From: Peronospora farinosa
Taxonomy: Eukaryota; Oomycota; Peronosporomycetes; Peronosporales; Peronosporaceae
Assembly (NCBI GenBank): GCA_947646735.1
Contig: CANTFK010000829.1
Coordinates: 186,001-250,000 of the forward strand
DNA: 64,000 nt
Direction of reading: 5' to 3'
The translations under genes were made by a program, and so were the position numbers. Shown piece after piece: positions 52,428 through 63,787 of the stretch (within the stretch, counting starts at the first letter, position 1; each line of letters begins with the position of its first letter). Under the pieces are notes generated by a model. It had not been told where the DNA came from. It was given only the letters and a program-made list of their open reading frames with translations, and ran no database searches.

Positions 52428-53884
52428 ATGGACCCTAGGCGTCCACGAAAAAATGTCTCTGACAGCCAGAACTGGGAACACCAAGCGACAATCAGTAGAG
52501 AGCAGGCGCCGCAGGTCATGGATGGGGACTTGAAACCGTGGCGCTTGTATGGTCTTGAAGGTGCTGTCGAACCCGAGCCACTGGAGGTCATGAAGGACCT
52601 TTTCACGCGATACCGTACAGTGAGAGGCAAGGCGACGAACAACGCATATACCGAAGATGCGTTGCAGAGGTCTTGGTGTGCCTTCATCAGGCGCTGGAAC
52701 GCGAGCCGACGTGAAGGAACGTCCTTCACGTCCTGGCTAGACGGTCGCGAGGGAACGCGTGATAGACACGCTATAGGCGACCTGCGCCGGCGCATCTGTC
52801 GTATGACTTGTGACGAATATCACCTTTGTTACGTCCACACTCGTGAGGGATGTCCAGCGTGCAACGTGGGCAGATCGCGACCGGTCCGGCAGGAATGGGA
52901 CGACTTGGTGTGTGCGCGAGGCATGCCCGACCATATTCGTCCATGGATCCCCGTTATAAGAGAAGTCCTTCGGAGCTCCAGGTGTCCGAGCTACGGCGAG
53001 TGAGAGCGCGTCCTTACGATCGCCGACGGCATTCACGTAGCCGAGGTCGTTAACCGTATCATCCATATGCTCCCGAGCCTCGTAATAGGTCTCGGTCTCG
53101 GAGTCGCTCGGGAGGTCGTCGTGGCTTCGTTGCTCGCGAGCGTTACGGCTCGCGAGATCGTGGATGGAACCGGCAGCGTCGGTCGCTATCACCGTCTTTC
53201 TACGGGACTCATAGTCCTCGACCACGTCCGGGACATCCTGGTTCAGCGTACTCGATGGCTCCCATGTATCGTCCGCCCGGGAATATCCCAACCAGCGAAC
53301 CCTGTAATGTTTCTCGACATTCTTCTTCATGTGCGCCGAGTTATTACTCGGCGCCTGGGGCTTGTGATCCTCGTGATCGACAATTTCGTCGACAATCCAG
53401 CGTCGCGCACCCGATGCATCAATCAAGGGAGGAGGAGCATCACGACGGAAGACCTCTGGCGATGAGCGCCGAATCTCGCAATCGGGAGCCTGTACAGACG
53501 ATTGATGAGCTGCGAATACTTCGCGCTGAAGCCGAGGAGTCGAAGAATGCCCTACTTGATGCTCGCGAGATGGCTGAGAGGGCTCAAGATCGTGCGGATG
53601 CTGCGACTGAGGCTGCTGAGCGGACTCGACGTGAGCAGCTGGTACTGGTTGAGCGCCTTTGTCAACTTGAGACGACTGCGTTCGGAGGACCCCAGCAGAT
53701 CGAGTCTGACGCGTTCGGGCAGGACTTGGTCCCAGTCGTCGTCAACGTCGTCGTCAAGGGATGTCGGATTTCGAGCCGGCACAGAAGAGCGGGGAAGATT
53801 CGAAGGGAGATCCGCCGGCAGGTAAGCCTTGAAGCGCCCGACGTAGAACATCGGGTGCAAGCGCATAGATGTAGGTATGTCTAG
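52428..53884 (+). pseudogene. Antisense ORF of element C: Trp/Cys domain, RS tract, coiled coil (one shift, one stop)
   Basis: The ATG at 52428 opens a 191-codon frame with ALQRSWCAFIRRWN and the cluster LCYVHTREGCPAC, aligning with A1's antisense ORF. Near 52950-52990 the reading shifts to the frame encoding an RS-rich tract (NRSRSRSRSGGRR), with one TAA near 53050. From 53255 to 53884 a 209-codon frame holds a coiled coil (AERAQDRADAATEAAERTR). The order of the three modules is the same as in family A. pol ends at 52737, so the conserved N-terminal domain is mostly outside pol. Confidence 0.62.
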
Positions 53885-56675
53885 CGTGTAAGCGTCACCA
53901 TGCACTTAACAATCCGAAATGGGCCAATATATCTTGGCGCTAACTTATTAGCGCCCAAATTCGTCACTGAGGTGTTCGGTAATCCACTTGTTGATAACAA
54001 TACTCTGTCACCTTCTCGAAATATCAGCATATTCTTTCGTCCTCTTCTGTCAGCATTCTCCTTTTGCTTGTCGACTGCCTCTTGTAATGCATCACGCACA
54101 AAACGCGTAATTCCTTGTCGTAATAGTAGAATTTCGGCTACTGCAGCCGAACTTACAGGCGACGTATTCTCTTTTGAAGCAAAATTGGCAACGGGAGACG
54201 CGATGGAAAGCATCGCGTCAGGAGTCGATATGCCGTTGGCCACGAAATTACCAGCATTAGTTGCGTCGGCAGCAACCTTATGCGCATCGTAATCAATCAT
54301 CAATAGTTTCGGCGCAATTCCATCCGTAGATACTCCCCCACCAAGCTTGGAAACAGGGTGTTCTGAAGCTGAAATAGCAAGCAGCGCCGGAACGCGAGAA
54401 TGCCTCGTGTTGCTCACAAAAAAGGGCGTCAACCCAGTTGACGCGTGGACAGCATTGTTGATTGCAAACTCTGCAAGTGGAAGAAATGAAATCCATGACG
54501 AGAACGATGTTGCATAACTGCGCAAGACATTTCAAGCACTCTGTTCACACGCTCCGTTTGCCCATCCGTCTCTGAATGGGCCGCCGTAGACATAAGCAAC
54601 CGTGTGCCTAATACTTGGAATAATTCGGCCCATAAAGTCGAAGTGAAACGCGCATCACGGTCCGAAACAATAGATTCTGGCAAGCCGTGATGCCTAAAGA
54701 TAAGATCAATGAAGATCTTCGCTGTCGTCTCCGCCGTAATGTTGGCGGAGACCGGAGCAAAATGCACCACTTTGCTGAATCGATCCACTAGAACCAATAC
54801 GCCCGTGCGTTTCTGTTCATCCGGTGGAAGGCCAAAGATAAAATCCATGCTGACCGAGCGCCAGGCTTCCGTAGCAATCGAAAGCGGACGCAATGGGGCT
54901 TGTGAAGACGGCGCGGGCTTCACACGCTGACAGGTTTCACAGGAGCGCACCCATTTCCGGATGTATTTATACATTCGCGGCCAGAAAAATACGCGAGAAA
55001 TAGCCACAAATGTCTTTTCGCGACCCAGGTGTCCGCCAGCTGGGCTGTCGTGAAATTCATGAACCAATCGGGCTCGAAGGTCGTCATCAGCAGGTATGAC
55101 GACACGCGGGGAATCAAAGACGTCCATCGTGTACGTCAGAAACGGACCGTCAAGCGCGTAACGCTTGATGTTGTCGCGTGTTGGTTTCGTCAACTTCGCA
55201 AGTAATTTTTCGCTCGGTTCCCTGAGATAGTTGATGATTCCTGCATAGAAGGAATCATTCGCGTAGGATTCAGCGATCTGAGTTCGGATCGAAAGCACGG
55301 GGGTCGAAATCATCGCATAAAGTCCCAGTTCAATAAAACACACACAGATATCTTCGTCGTCATCAACATATTCCGTTTGATGACCCATATCACGCCGAGG
55401 ATCGTAATCAGGACGACGAGAAAGCACATCAGCGAGAATGTTATTCTTGCCGGGCTTGTAATGCACCACAAAATTATACTCGGCAAAAAATGACAACCAC
55501 CGTGCCATACGCTGGGACAAGTGAGGACTCTTGACGGCGGTACGCAATGATGCGTGATCTGTGTAGATAGAAAACATCTTTTCGCCGAGCAAATATACTC
55601 TTAACTTGATTAGCGCGTAAAGCATAGCCAAAAGTTCCTTGTCGTGTACCGGATAATTTTTTTCGGCAGGTTTCATCTGTCGTGATTGAAAACTCACTAC
55701 GCGCTCTAGACCCTCGTCATCCAATTGCATGAGGGCACATCCTATAGCGAAATTGCTCGCGTCATATACGACGTGGAATGGCTTGGAGTCATCAGGTAAC
55801 ATCAGCACAGGTGCCTCTGACAAGCTCTTCTTTACGGAGTCGAAGGCAGATTGACGTTCTGCCGTCCATAACCATACTGCATCTTTCTTGAGCAAAGTCG
55901 ATAATGGCTGAACTAGCTTAGCATAGTTCTTCGTATACTTATGCAAGTAATTCGCCAGACCTAGCCATTGAATTAATTCAGTTTGGTTTCTGGGCGTTGG
56001 CCAGGAACAGATCGATGAGATCTTCTCAGGATCAGCGCGGACACCTTCCTTGCTGACGTAGCAACCGAGTACTGGAATCTCGGGAGCGCAGAAGACACAT
56101 TTCTTCAAATTAGCATATAATTTATTCTCGCGCATAACTTGAAACAACTGCTTCACGTGTCGAAGGGGTACCTCCGTAGCGCTGAGCTTTTGCTCAGCGC
56201 GGCTGTGAACGAAAATGTCGTTAAAGTAGCTCGGTGCAAAGTCGCGAAGTGGGCGGAGTACTTGTGTCACCATCCAATTGAACGTAGCTGGAGCATTCTA
56301 AAGACCTTGTGGCATGACTAGCCACTCCCAAAGCATCCCGCTTGGGGTGCTGACCGCAGCGAACGGAATGTCAATGTCCCTCATGAAAATCTGATAGAAA
56401 CCGTCTGTCAGATCTATGGCGCTGTAGATCTCGCTCCCGGACATGGTATTTAATACCATGTCTTTTCGAGGGATAGGCGTTTAAGCCGGGATCGTGGCGT
56501 CATTCAGCTTGTTGAAGGCGTGCACAATGCGCCAACCGCCGGTGGCTTTTTTCACACAGAAAGTCGGACTCGAATGTGGCGAGATACTCTCGCGGACATG
56601 GCTAGCCGTGAGTACGCCGATATTTTCCCAGAGAAAATCCCAGCTGAGCTTCCGGCGGATCGTGGTGTGCGGCAC
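52737..56675 (-). pseudogene. pol of element C: RT (part), RNase H, integrase, chromodomain
   Basis: RT from HVRESISPHSSPTFCVKKA (56600) with stops near 56480 and 56300, then YFNDIFVHSRAE, RNase H (YTDHASLRT), the integrase zinc region (CETCQRVK) and core (VDRFSKVVH, FRHHGLPESIVSDRDARF). A one-base loss near 54530 shifts into the frame holding the integrase C-terminus. The chromodomain (YRVRWLGYSRADDTWEP) lies near 53260-53330, ending at 52737. Closely related to A but clearly a separate family. Confidence 0.85.
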
Positions 56676-56797
56676 GAGATAGATCTCGTGCCAGGATCGA
56701 AATATTGCGTGACACGACAGTGGCCGTTACCGCGCGACCAAGTCATCGCTATTGATGATTTTTTCGAGGGTCGACGCAAGGACCGTCTCATCGACAA
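56598..56797 (+). other. Inverted RT segment at the C/B junction
   Basis: On the plus strand it encodes [34 protein letters not shown] and [15 protein letters not shown]. These residues should precede HVRESISPHSS on the minus strand. Inversion ends are near 56600 and 56780. Confidence 0.85.
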
Positions 56798-57398
56798 GCG
56801 AGGATGAGTTCAGCTCGAGGTTAGGTCGAATGACCACCATATCGGATAGAGCACCAGCCTTCAAGGCCTGACGAAAATCATCCACAGACATTTCGTCTAG
56901 CTCTAAAAGAGCATTTAATGATGGGAGGGCCTCAAGGTCAACCTCACCATCTACATCACCTTTCACTCCGTTGACCAGGGTATACAGCTGCTCACTGACA
57001 TCACCACGTGATAAAATAGACGCTCTGCGTCTCGCAGCCGCCATCTGGCGACGCTGCCGTCTCATTGACGAGACCGTACTCTTCAAAGTACTTGAGATAT
57101 TATCATCCCCAAGGTCAACAGACCCCTTGTCATTTACCTGCCCTATGCGAGAGCCGATGTCATTACCGACATTTAGTGAGTCACTAGTACCAGTGACCTT
57201 ACTAACAAGGTCATCGACCTTCACTTGCTCTATACGAGAGCCGATGTCATTACCGACATTCAGTGAGTCACTAGTACCAGTGACCTCACTAACAAGGTCA
57301 TCGACCTTCACTTGCTTTATACGAGAGCCGATGTCATTACCGACATCCAGTGGGTCACTAGTACCAGTGACCTCACTAACAAGGTCATCGACCTTCAC
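56798..57398 (-). pseudogene. Protease-RT linker of element B
   Basis: Open minus-strand frame including a [14 protein letters not shown] segment and [10 protein letters not shown], equivalent to the segment before RT in element D. It is joined on the left to the inverted C fragment; about 90 residues expected before RT are missing. Confidence 0.7.
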
Positions 57399-57425
57399 TT
57401 GCTCTATAGAGAGCCGATGTCATTA
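57140..57425 (-). repeat. 87-bp tandem repeats in element B linker
   Basis: GAGCCGATGT recurs at 57151, 57238, 57325 and 57411 (spacings 87, 87, 86). The unit encodes 29 residues ([19 protein letters not shown] is part). The one-base shorter last spacing breaks the reading frame at about 57405. Confidence 0.92.
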
Positions 57426-58051
57426 CCGACATCCAGTGTCTCAATATTACTTTGAGTATCACTCAACGGAGTACGTGCCGTTCCACTAAGTGTCACTGAG
57501 CTCTGCTCGACACTATTATTGTTGACATCGGAGTTTATCAACTCAGACACTCCAATGTCCAGCACACTAACTGAATCAGTTAATGGCTCGCGCCAATAGC
57601 ACTTTTGTTTCCTAGCGAAGGTGGGTTCATGACTCTCCAAAGCTTCGCTAGGAACATTGCGCGTTGCGCCTAAAGTTTTGGATCTCCAATCGATCCACGA
57701 CTCATGGCGTTCTAGCCAGTCCATACCGAGAATGAGATCATATCTCGAGTCCAAATCTAGGACAAGACAGCGTTCAACGCTATTTAAGTCTAAGAACTTC
57801 ACACCTAAGTTCAACGGAACTTTAGGAACGGTGACACGTACACCGGTCGCGAGACGCACGGTTATACTGTCACCCTCTTGCGCTTCTAGCGCCTCAGCAT
57901 ATACCCTACTCCCTTCAAGGAAACGACGTCGGACATAATTACCTGACGCCCCTGAGTCAATTAAAATTGACCATGGTTTCTCAAAACCCTTAACGGTTGC
58001 CGACACAACCAACAAGCCTGGCTTGTAATCTTGTTCTATGGGAGCATCCAC
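57404..58051 (-). pseudogene. Aspartic protease region of element B
   Basis: ILIDSGASGNYVRR is the active-site strand (DSGA), followed by YDLILGMDWLERHESWIDW. The frame ends inside the 87-bp repeats because of a one-base loss. The protease would process Gag and Gag-Pol. Confidence 0.8.
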
Positions 58052-58097
58052 AGAACCACCTGGGGCTAAGCCCTGTTTACCTTTACCTCCTAGAGAT

Positions 58098-59146
58098 TCA
58101 ACAGAACTTAGTTCTTTCCCAGTAGGGCGTCCCGCGCCTACTGGGAGTTGACGTTTTCCCCTGCGGTGCTCGCCTTTTGGCTAGGAGCAGGGTTTCGGCT
58201 TTGCCGATTTGAACGTTGCTTTCGCAACGGACAGGTAGGGCGGAGATGCCTAGTGCTTTCGCACATATAACATCTACGGATGTTACCTTGCTGTTCAGCA
58301 GCTTGAAACTCAGCTTCTTCCGCTTGCCTGAGTTCCATGGGTTCCGCCCTGTTAGAGGTATTTGATTGATACCATGGCAGACCATAGCGACCAGATTAAA
58401 AATTAAATTCAGCGTTAAACGCTATGCTTACTGCCTCCTCGAACGTCGAAGGCTGGACACGGAAAACTTCCGTCCTGGCGACCCCAGTGCGAAGTCCTTT
58501 CATAAAAAATGGTTACTCGGACTTCCTCCGCCAGTGGGTCCTGCTGCATAGCAGCAATGAGAGTTCTCAACTCTTGGACATAGTCCGACAATTCTTTCTT
58601 ACCCTGTCGGGTAGCTAAGAAACGTGAGCGCACACGATAAGCCTGATTAGGCGGTGCAAACACACAAGTTAATTGCTTTTTAAGCATTTCCCATGTAGAA
58701 AATGCAGCATTTACAGAGACATCGCTCGTTATAGCCCACTCTCTAGCTCTTCCACCGAGCTTCGAAATGGCCAAGCTAACTTGTTGCTTATCTGATACAA
58801 GCATGGCGGCATCCATTGCCATTTCAACTTCTAGGATCCAGAGGAGAAGATTTTCTCCCTCCTTCCCCTCGAAGGTCTTAACGTTTAAAACAAGTGGGCG
58901 AGCCTTTGGCTCTGCATCGGGCACAGGTACCGGAATGTACTGTGTAGGCGCAGCTGACGCTGCCTGGTCATGGACCTGCCCGAATAGCGCTTCTTCATAA
59001 CGCATAAAGGCCTCAAGGCGAGCATTAAGGACCTCCGGCCTTTGGGACAAAAGGGCATCGATTTGATCGGGCCCAACGAACGCCGATAGTTTATCTAAGG
59101 CGAGTCGTTGCGCCTCAGAGAGGTGATTTTGATTCTCCATCCTCAC
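58098..59146 (-). pseudogene. gag of element B with zinc knuckle (frameshifted)
   Basis: The first frame from 59146 (243 codons; in-frame ATG codons lie at its start) has a Gag core ([16 protein letters not shown]) and [21 protein letters not shown] shift near 58450 leads to the knuckle CYMCESTRHLRPTC (CX2CX4HX4C) near 58230-58270. No other copy of B's gag is in the window for comparison. Confidence 0.78.
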
Positions 59147-59200
59147 AGAGGGTCAGTCTTTAAAGAATCAGGTGTAGGATTGACTACAAGTGCTACCAAG

Positions 59201-59837
59201 TGTAGCGGAGCTGCACAGCTTTTTAGTCAGAGGAAGACTTTAGGCTGGAAGCCTCTTAGTTCTAGAGAACTAAATAGAGTTTAGGCTAAAAGCCACTTAG
59301 TTCTAAGGAACTAATTAAACGACTTAAAGTTACCCTGTTCTAAGGAACTAGGAGAGTCTTTTAGTCAGCAAGCAATAAGCTTAAGGTTCAGAGAACCAAC
59401 GCACAGAGTGCAAGAACAAGCTAGAGCTTAGAGGTTCAGAGAACCAACGCACGAAGTGCACAAGAGAACAAGTCAGAACGACTTGCGATCTTAAACTCAA
59501 AAGGAGAACTAATTTTATTTATGCTTTAAGATTTTATGAATAGTCCTACTCTAAGTACACTACACTAGATTAACTACTATAATAGTAATTATTATATGCA
59601 GACTTTGCTATTGAACGACGTATCGTCTAAACATCTGTGTATGATGTACTTAATAAGCGTTAGTGATTTATCGAATCCCAATCGTTAAGATACAGTTTTC
59701 GGTAATACCGTATCTTTAACGCTCATACTTAATACCTCTCTAAAAAGAAGTATAATAATGCATTATATGCAATACAAAGGGGAGTTTAACCGTAAGCTCT
59801 CGGAAAGACGCTACAACCGTCGTGTAACCCCGTTACA
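59201..59837 (-). repeat. Family-B LTR, right (5') copy
   Basis: 637 bp from TGTAGCGGAG to CCCCGTTACA. The minus strand inside continues CTTGGTAGCACTTG, the primer-binding site. Confidence 0.9.
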
Positions 59838-60128
59838 CTACTGGAGCCTATTGTGAATTCACCACACTATGGAAATTAACGATTCGTTCGGAACCATGCA
59901 AGATAACAAATCTACTGGGCACAACATCGGCTGCAATTATCCCAATGCAACGAAAGATGTCAATGCGTTGCCTTCATGTAGTAGCCAACGTGTTCTTCGC
60001 GAATCCATACTTTTTCTGTTAAACAATCCGTGACACCGAGGGCAGTGAAGAAGGTATAATCCTTGCAACACGAATATATCATCGGTATGGACAATTTGTT
60101 GACGGCCGTACTGATTCAGAACTATTTC
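59838..60128. other. Intergenic, no feature recognised
   Basis: Unique sequence right of the retroelement nest and downstream of the glucosidase gene; no motif seen. Confidence 0.4.
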
Positions 60129-62307
60129 TTACTGTAACTGCTTTCGTGTCCAAAACGCCACGTCTTCTTGGGCCTTAGCATATACTTCAGCAGTGCATGC
60201 CAACGGAGAACGAACAGCCATCTCGTACACGCAGGTAGAAGGCTCATCCACACTCAATATCTCGTCGCGTTCACCGCACTCGAGATGCAACAGCACGGAC
60301 CTGTGCGGCCATAAGATTGTTAGTTGATTATACATGGACATACACTTTATCAACTCACCGCTTTGGGCCATTGTAGCATTTGTCACCCTGAGAGTACCGC
60401 ATGCGCGTGTAATCCACCTTGCCACTCGATGGTAAACCCTTGTCCTCTTTACCGTACCAGCCGTCCCACTTGCCAAGTTTTGTTTGGTCCTGCTTGACTT
60501 CTCCAAAAGCACAGAACTTGTACTGGTATTTCTGCTTACACAAACCGCGTTTAGAGCGCGCGGCGTCTTAATTGACAATTCAACGCACCTCAACTCGTTT
60601 CTCAATGCAATTTTTCTTCAGCGCAAAATATGCACGGTCTGGACCATAGTCCATTTCCGCCATCTCGCGCTTTTCGTTTCCATCTTTCTCCAGTTTTGCA
60701 ATGTCGGACTCAATTTCGTGAAGTACTGTCCGCAGCGACTCCGCTGTTGGCAGTTTCACCTCATTATCCAGCGTGGGACTTCATAAATGTATATATACCA
60801 TCGTCGTCAGAAATGGAAGGGCTACGGGCAAAAAGATACAACGTACAATAGATAGTGGTAAACATAAACCGGCGCGTCCCAGACAACCTGCGCGCCCCAC
60901 GTGGCTAGTCTGTAACTATTGAAGACAATTCCTCCACCGAGCCGACGAAACCAAACTGAACGTGACAGAGGTGGGAAATCCGGCAGTTTGTCGACGACTG
61001 GACCAGCAAATTCAGGTATCGATAACATACTCCATAGGGTTCTCTTACTATACAGCAACATCTCTACTAGCGCACGGACTGGAGAAACGACGACACCTTT
61101 GTGAAACATGGCACACTGTTAGAAGCAAGTCACAGCTACGAATTACAGTTGCAAAGTGCTTGTACCGATAACACGCAATGCATGCAGTCCAATTCTTTTT
61201 CGATCTCCCGCCCCCCAATTGAGTAGCGAGCCACGGAAATCGTCTCGCGGCAATTCTTCTGCAGTGTGTGGCGGCCTCCTGAGCACATACATCATACAAA
61301 ACAAATTAGCAATGAAATGTCACTCCATCATTTGTCAATAATAAAGCGGGCACAACTTCTTGGTACGGGCTTGCTCGTTGTGGTTCATTCGTAAATAATC
61401 TGCCAGAGATATCCTTGTGCTGTCTGGCAGCTCAATCAGGCTCTTCACAGTCTGCCTATTCGAATCCAAAATCTCCAACGCTCGTTCATCTTCCGCTGAG
61501 GTGACGGGTGCATCGTCATCGGCAAGTTGAATAGCATCGAGTGTTTCAAACTCCACTGCTTCAACCGCCTCCAAAAAGCCTTGTCTGCTCGTCTTCTCAC
61601 CGTCATGAATATTCACTTGCTTTTGTCTCGCAACCTCCAGACGATATTTTTGCTCCCTCAATTCTTCACGATCCTTGTGCACTGTCACTCTCTCCTTTAG
61701 CAGCTTCAAATCTGCTAATTCTCTTTCCATCTTCATCATCAACCCTTTTTCTCTACCAAAGTACGTCGCAATCTCCCCATTGACCGTCGTTTGACGTTTC
61801 TCAAACCCAATTTTCACCACTTTAAGACGCTGCTCCGCTTCTTTCCCGAACTTCTCGGCAGCTACCGAGCATGTATTTCGACATGGCCGTTTACCGTCAA
61901 TTTCTTCATCGGATCCGTCACAACAGTCACATATTCCATCATGAATCCGTGACGTGTGGATCTGACAAAACAATACGAGATCATGAAACAATTTAGACCA
62001 CTCAGCAAATGATTTTTTTCGAAATGTTACTCACTTTTGCAGTCAAAAACCCGTCATTTTTACAGTGAAACACACTCATTAGTACGTGCGAGCAGGCGGC
62101 GGTGCCTGGTTCATCATCACCGTCGTCGCAGTCGCAATATTCATCATTCACTCGATTGATTGGTAGATTCGTAAGCTTTCCACCCACAACACACGAGAAC
62201 TCGGTGGTTTCATATTTCAACTGATCAGATGGAGCAACACCGTGGACATGCGTGGACGGGGTTACGACGGGAAGACTCAGCACAAGTAGAGCGCATACGA
62301 TTCGCAT
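60129..62307 (-). CDS. PRKCSH: Glucosidase II beta subunit (PRKCSH type), seven exons
   Basis: Proposed exons: 62307-62035, 61961-61357, 61278-61166, 61096-60826, 60778-60589, 60531-60359 and 60300-60129. Phases agree and give 598 residues. The splice between exons 3 and 4 is the least certain. A signal peptide (MRIVCALLVLSLPVV) precedes two LDLa-like Cys/Asp modules (DEYCDCDDGDDEPGTAAC, and GICDCCDGSDEE across the first intron). A long coiled coil follows, then a C-terminal MRH (mannose-6-phosphate receptor homology) domain with YKFCAFGEVKQD, GKWDGW, GDKCYNGPKR and HLECGERDEILSV. This subunit retains and recruits the catalytic alpha subunit, which trims glucose from N-glycans in the ER for calnexin-cycle quality control. 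Exon 4 is unusually hydrophobic (YVYHYLLYVVSF). The C-terminus ends RKQLQ, so no HDEL-type signal is visible. Confidence 0.85.
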
Positions 62308-62499
62308 TATTGTAAATAATAATTCAAAAATGTTGCAAAGATTTTCGGAAAAAGTGAAATTTAGTGTTGATTAATTGCTGAAAAGATGGAAAATTGCAAT
62401 TAAAAATACAATTGCAATTTAGTCCAGACTATTTTCCTAATGCTGCTACTCCACTCAATTACCGACTGGCTATTACGAACATCGATTGCTGCTCAAGTT

Positions 62500-62504
<5 letters not shown>

Positions 62505-62574
<70 letters not shown>
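62505..62574. repeat. (CT)35 microsatellite
   Basis: Seventy uninterrupted bases of CT, ending 39 bp before the start codon of the RRM gene and so probably in its promoter or 5' leader. Confidence 0.97.
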
Positions 62575-62577
<3 letters not shown>

Positions 62578-62613
62578 CGCAGCCACGCAGCAACAATTAA
62601 CGTCAGGACTATC

Positions 62614-63360
62614 ATGGTGAATAAGAAGATTGAAGCGCAATTACAGAAACTACAAGGTGACGAATGGGACTCGGACAGCGAGAGCGAAACGACGGCCGCT
62701 GCGACTTCCACCTTTGATGCCACTAATGATTTTGTAAAGCTCCCTACAGCCGCAGAGGCCATGGCTAGCGTCACAGAGATTGATGGAAAGAAGCGCAAGA
62801 GTAAGATGCAGCGTAAGAAGGAAGTTGCCGAGCTGTCCAAGCGGCAGAAGGATGAGAAGGCCAAGAGTCAGCCGTCCAATGTTATTTATCTCGGGCGTGT
62901 CCCTCACGGTTTCTACGAGAAGGAGATGATGGGATTCTTTAAACAATTTGGTGTCGTCCGTCGTGTGCGGCTTTCTCGCAATAAGCGCACGGGAAACTCG
63001 AAACATTACGCTTTCATTCAGTTTGATGAGCCCGAGGTGGCGCAGATTGTGGCCAATACAATGAACAAGTACCGACTGTTTGACCACACGCTTTCGTGTC
63101 ACGTTGTTCCGTCACATGCTGTCCATGAACGCATGTTCGTGGGTGCTAACAAAGAGTTCAAGCCTCTGCCTCGACAGGCCATTAATCGCAACCGTCACAA
63201 TGCTGAAAAGAGTTACGAGCAGATGGTGGTCAACAACAAGCGTCTTGTGACTAAGGAGCGACAGAAACGCAAGGTGCTCAAAGCGCTTGGTATCGATTAT
63301 GAGTTTCCTGGATACGAGGCGCAAATGCCTGCCAAGACGCAACATATAGCTTTTACGTAA
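62614..63360 (+). CDS. Nucleolar RRM protein, NIFK/Nop15 type
   Basis: 248 residues with one RNA-recognition motif from about residue 88: RNP2 VIYLGRVP and RNP1 KHYAFIQF in a typical fold (GFFKQFGVVRRVRLSRNKRT). The N-terminal region is acidic then Lys-rich; the C-terminal tail is basic, with MFVGANKEFKPLPRQA directly after the RRM. This layout is that of NIFK (human) and Nop15 (yeast), which bind pre-rRNA and are needed for 60S subunit maturation. Single exon. Its start is 306 bp from the divergent glucosidase gene, with the CT tract between. Confidence 0.88.
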   Translation: MVNKKIEAQLQKLQGDEWDSDSESETTAAATSTFDATNDFVKLPTAAEAMASVTEIDGKKRKSKMQRKKEVAELSKRQKDEKAKSQPSNVIYLGRVPHGFYEKEMMGFFKQFGVVRRVRLSRNKRTGNSKHYAFIQFDEPEVAQIVANTMNKYRLFDHTLSCHVVPSHAVHERMFVGANKEFKPLPRQAINRNRHNAEKSYEQMVVNNKRLVTKERQKRKVLKALGIDYEFPGYEAQMPAKTQHIAFT

Positions 63361-63787
63361 GGAAGGGAGATTGATATTGCGGATGGAATACACAGTCAGC
63401 TAGTCGCCAAGTGATGCAGGCTCATTGTTGTTTAACCTTTTACTACTAGAAAGCTTTCATGTATTTTTATCTTCTAGCCTCGATGAATCGATCGTGTTTT
63501 GTGTAAATTTGCTGCTATCGCTTATTTTATTCCTATTTTCAAGACGTTAAAAGCCACGATATAGAGTCCGACATTTACAGTATTAATCACTATCAAAAAT
63601 AGAGAAAAAAAGATACTAGATAATGCCACAAAAATGACAGAAAATATATACAAAAATATTACGACGTATACTATACGTATGGCATGACAAATGAGCTTCT
63701 ATGATAAAAATAAAATCGAGTCGAGACTGAAAGTTTATTTAAACCAATCGCGTAAATTAAAATATTATCTCACTAAAAAAAAAACTT
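63361..63787. other. Intergenic AT-rich region
   Basis: 3' flank of the RRM gene and upstream region of the CENP-B-type gene; an A-run (TAAAAAAAAAAC) lies immediately before the next start codon. No other motif. Confidence 0.4.

Larger units (their letters stand above)
51996..56797 (-). mobile_element. Ty3/Gypsy element C, 5' half lost, with a small inversion at the breakpoint
   Basis: Keeps the 3' LTR, the antisense ORF, chromodomain, integrase, RNase H and RT. Its 5' LTR, gag and protease are missing. The RT N-terminal segment (about 56600-56780) is inverted, reading on the plus strand, and then joins element B's protease-RT linker. Confidence 0.8.
39619..59837 (-). mobile_element. Outer Ty3/Gypsy element B, interrupted by A2 and C
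   Basis: The 5' LTR at the right (59201-59837) is followed inward by a primer-binding site (minus strand TGGTAGCACTTG), gag, zinc knuckle, protease and a repeat-bearing linker. RT/RNase H/integrase (49494-51994) lie to the left of element C, and an antisense ORF and the 3' LTR lie at the left end. A2 splits the antisense ORF at 40911/48766; C splits RT at 51995. Flanking 5-mers (TCAAC, CTACT) do not match, so no target duplication is visible. Confidence 0.85.

Noticed and set aside
57140..57425. Regularly spaced repeats resembling a CRISPR array
   Set aside because: The 87-bp units are contiguous and nearly identical with no unique spacers, they lie in a retroelement reading frame, and the genome is eukaryotic.
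62394..62600. 68-codon frame rich in Ser-Leu
   Set aside because: It is the translation of the CT repeat.
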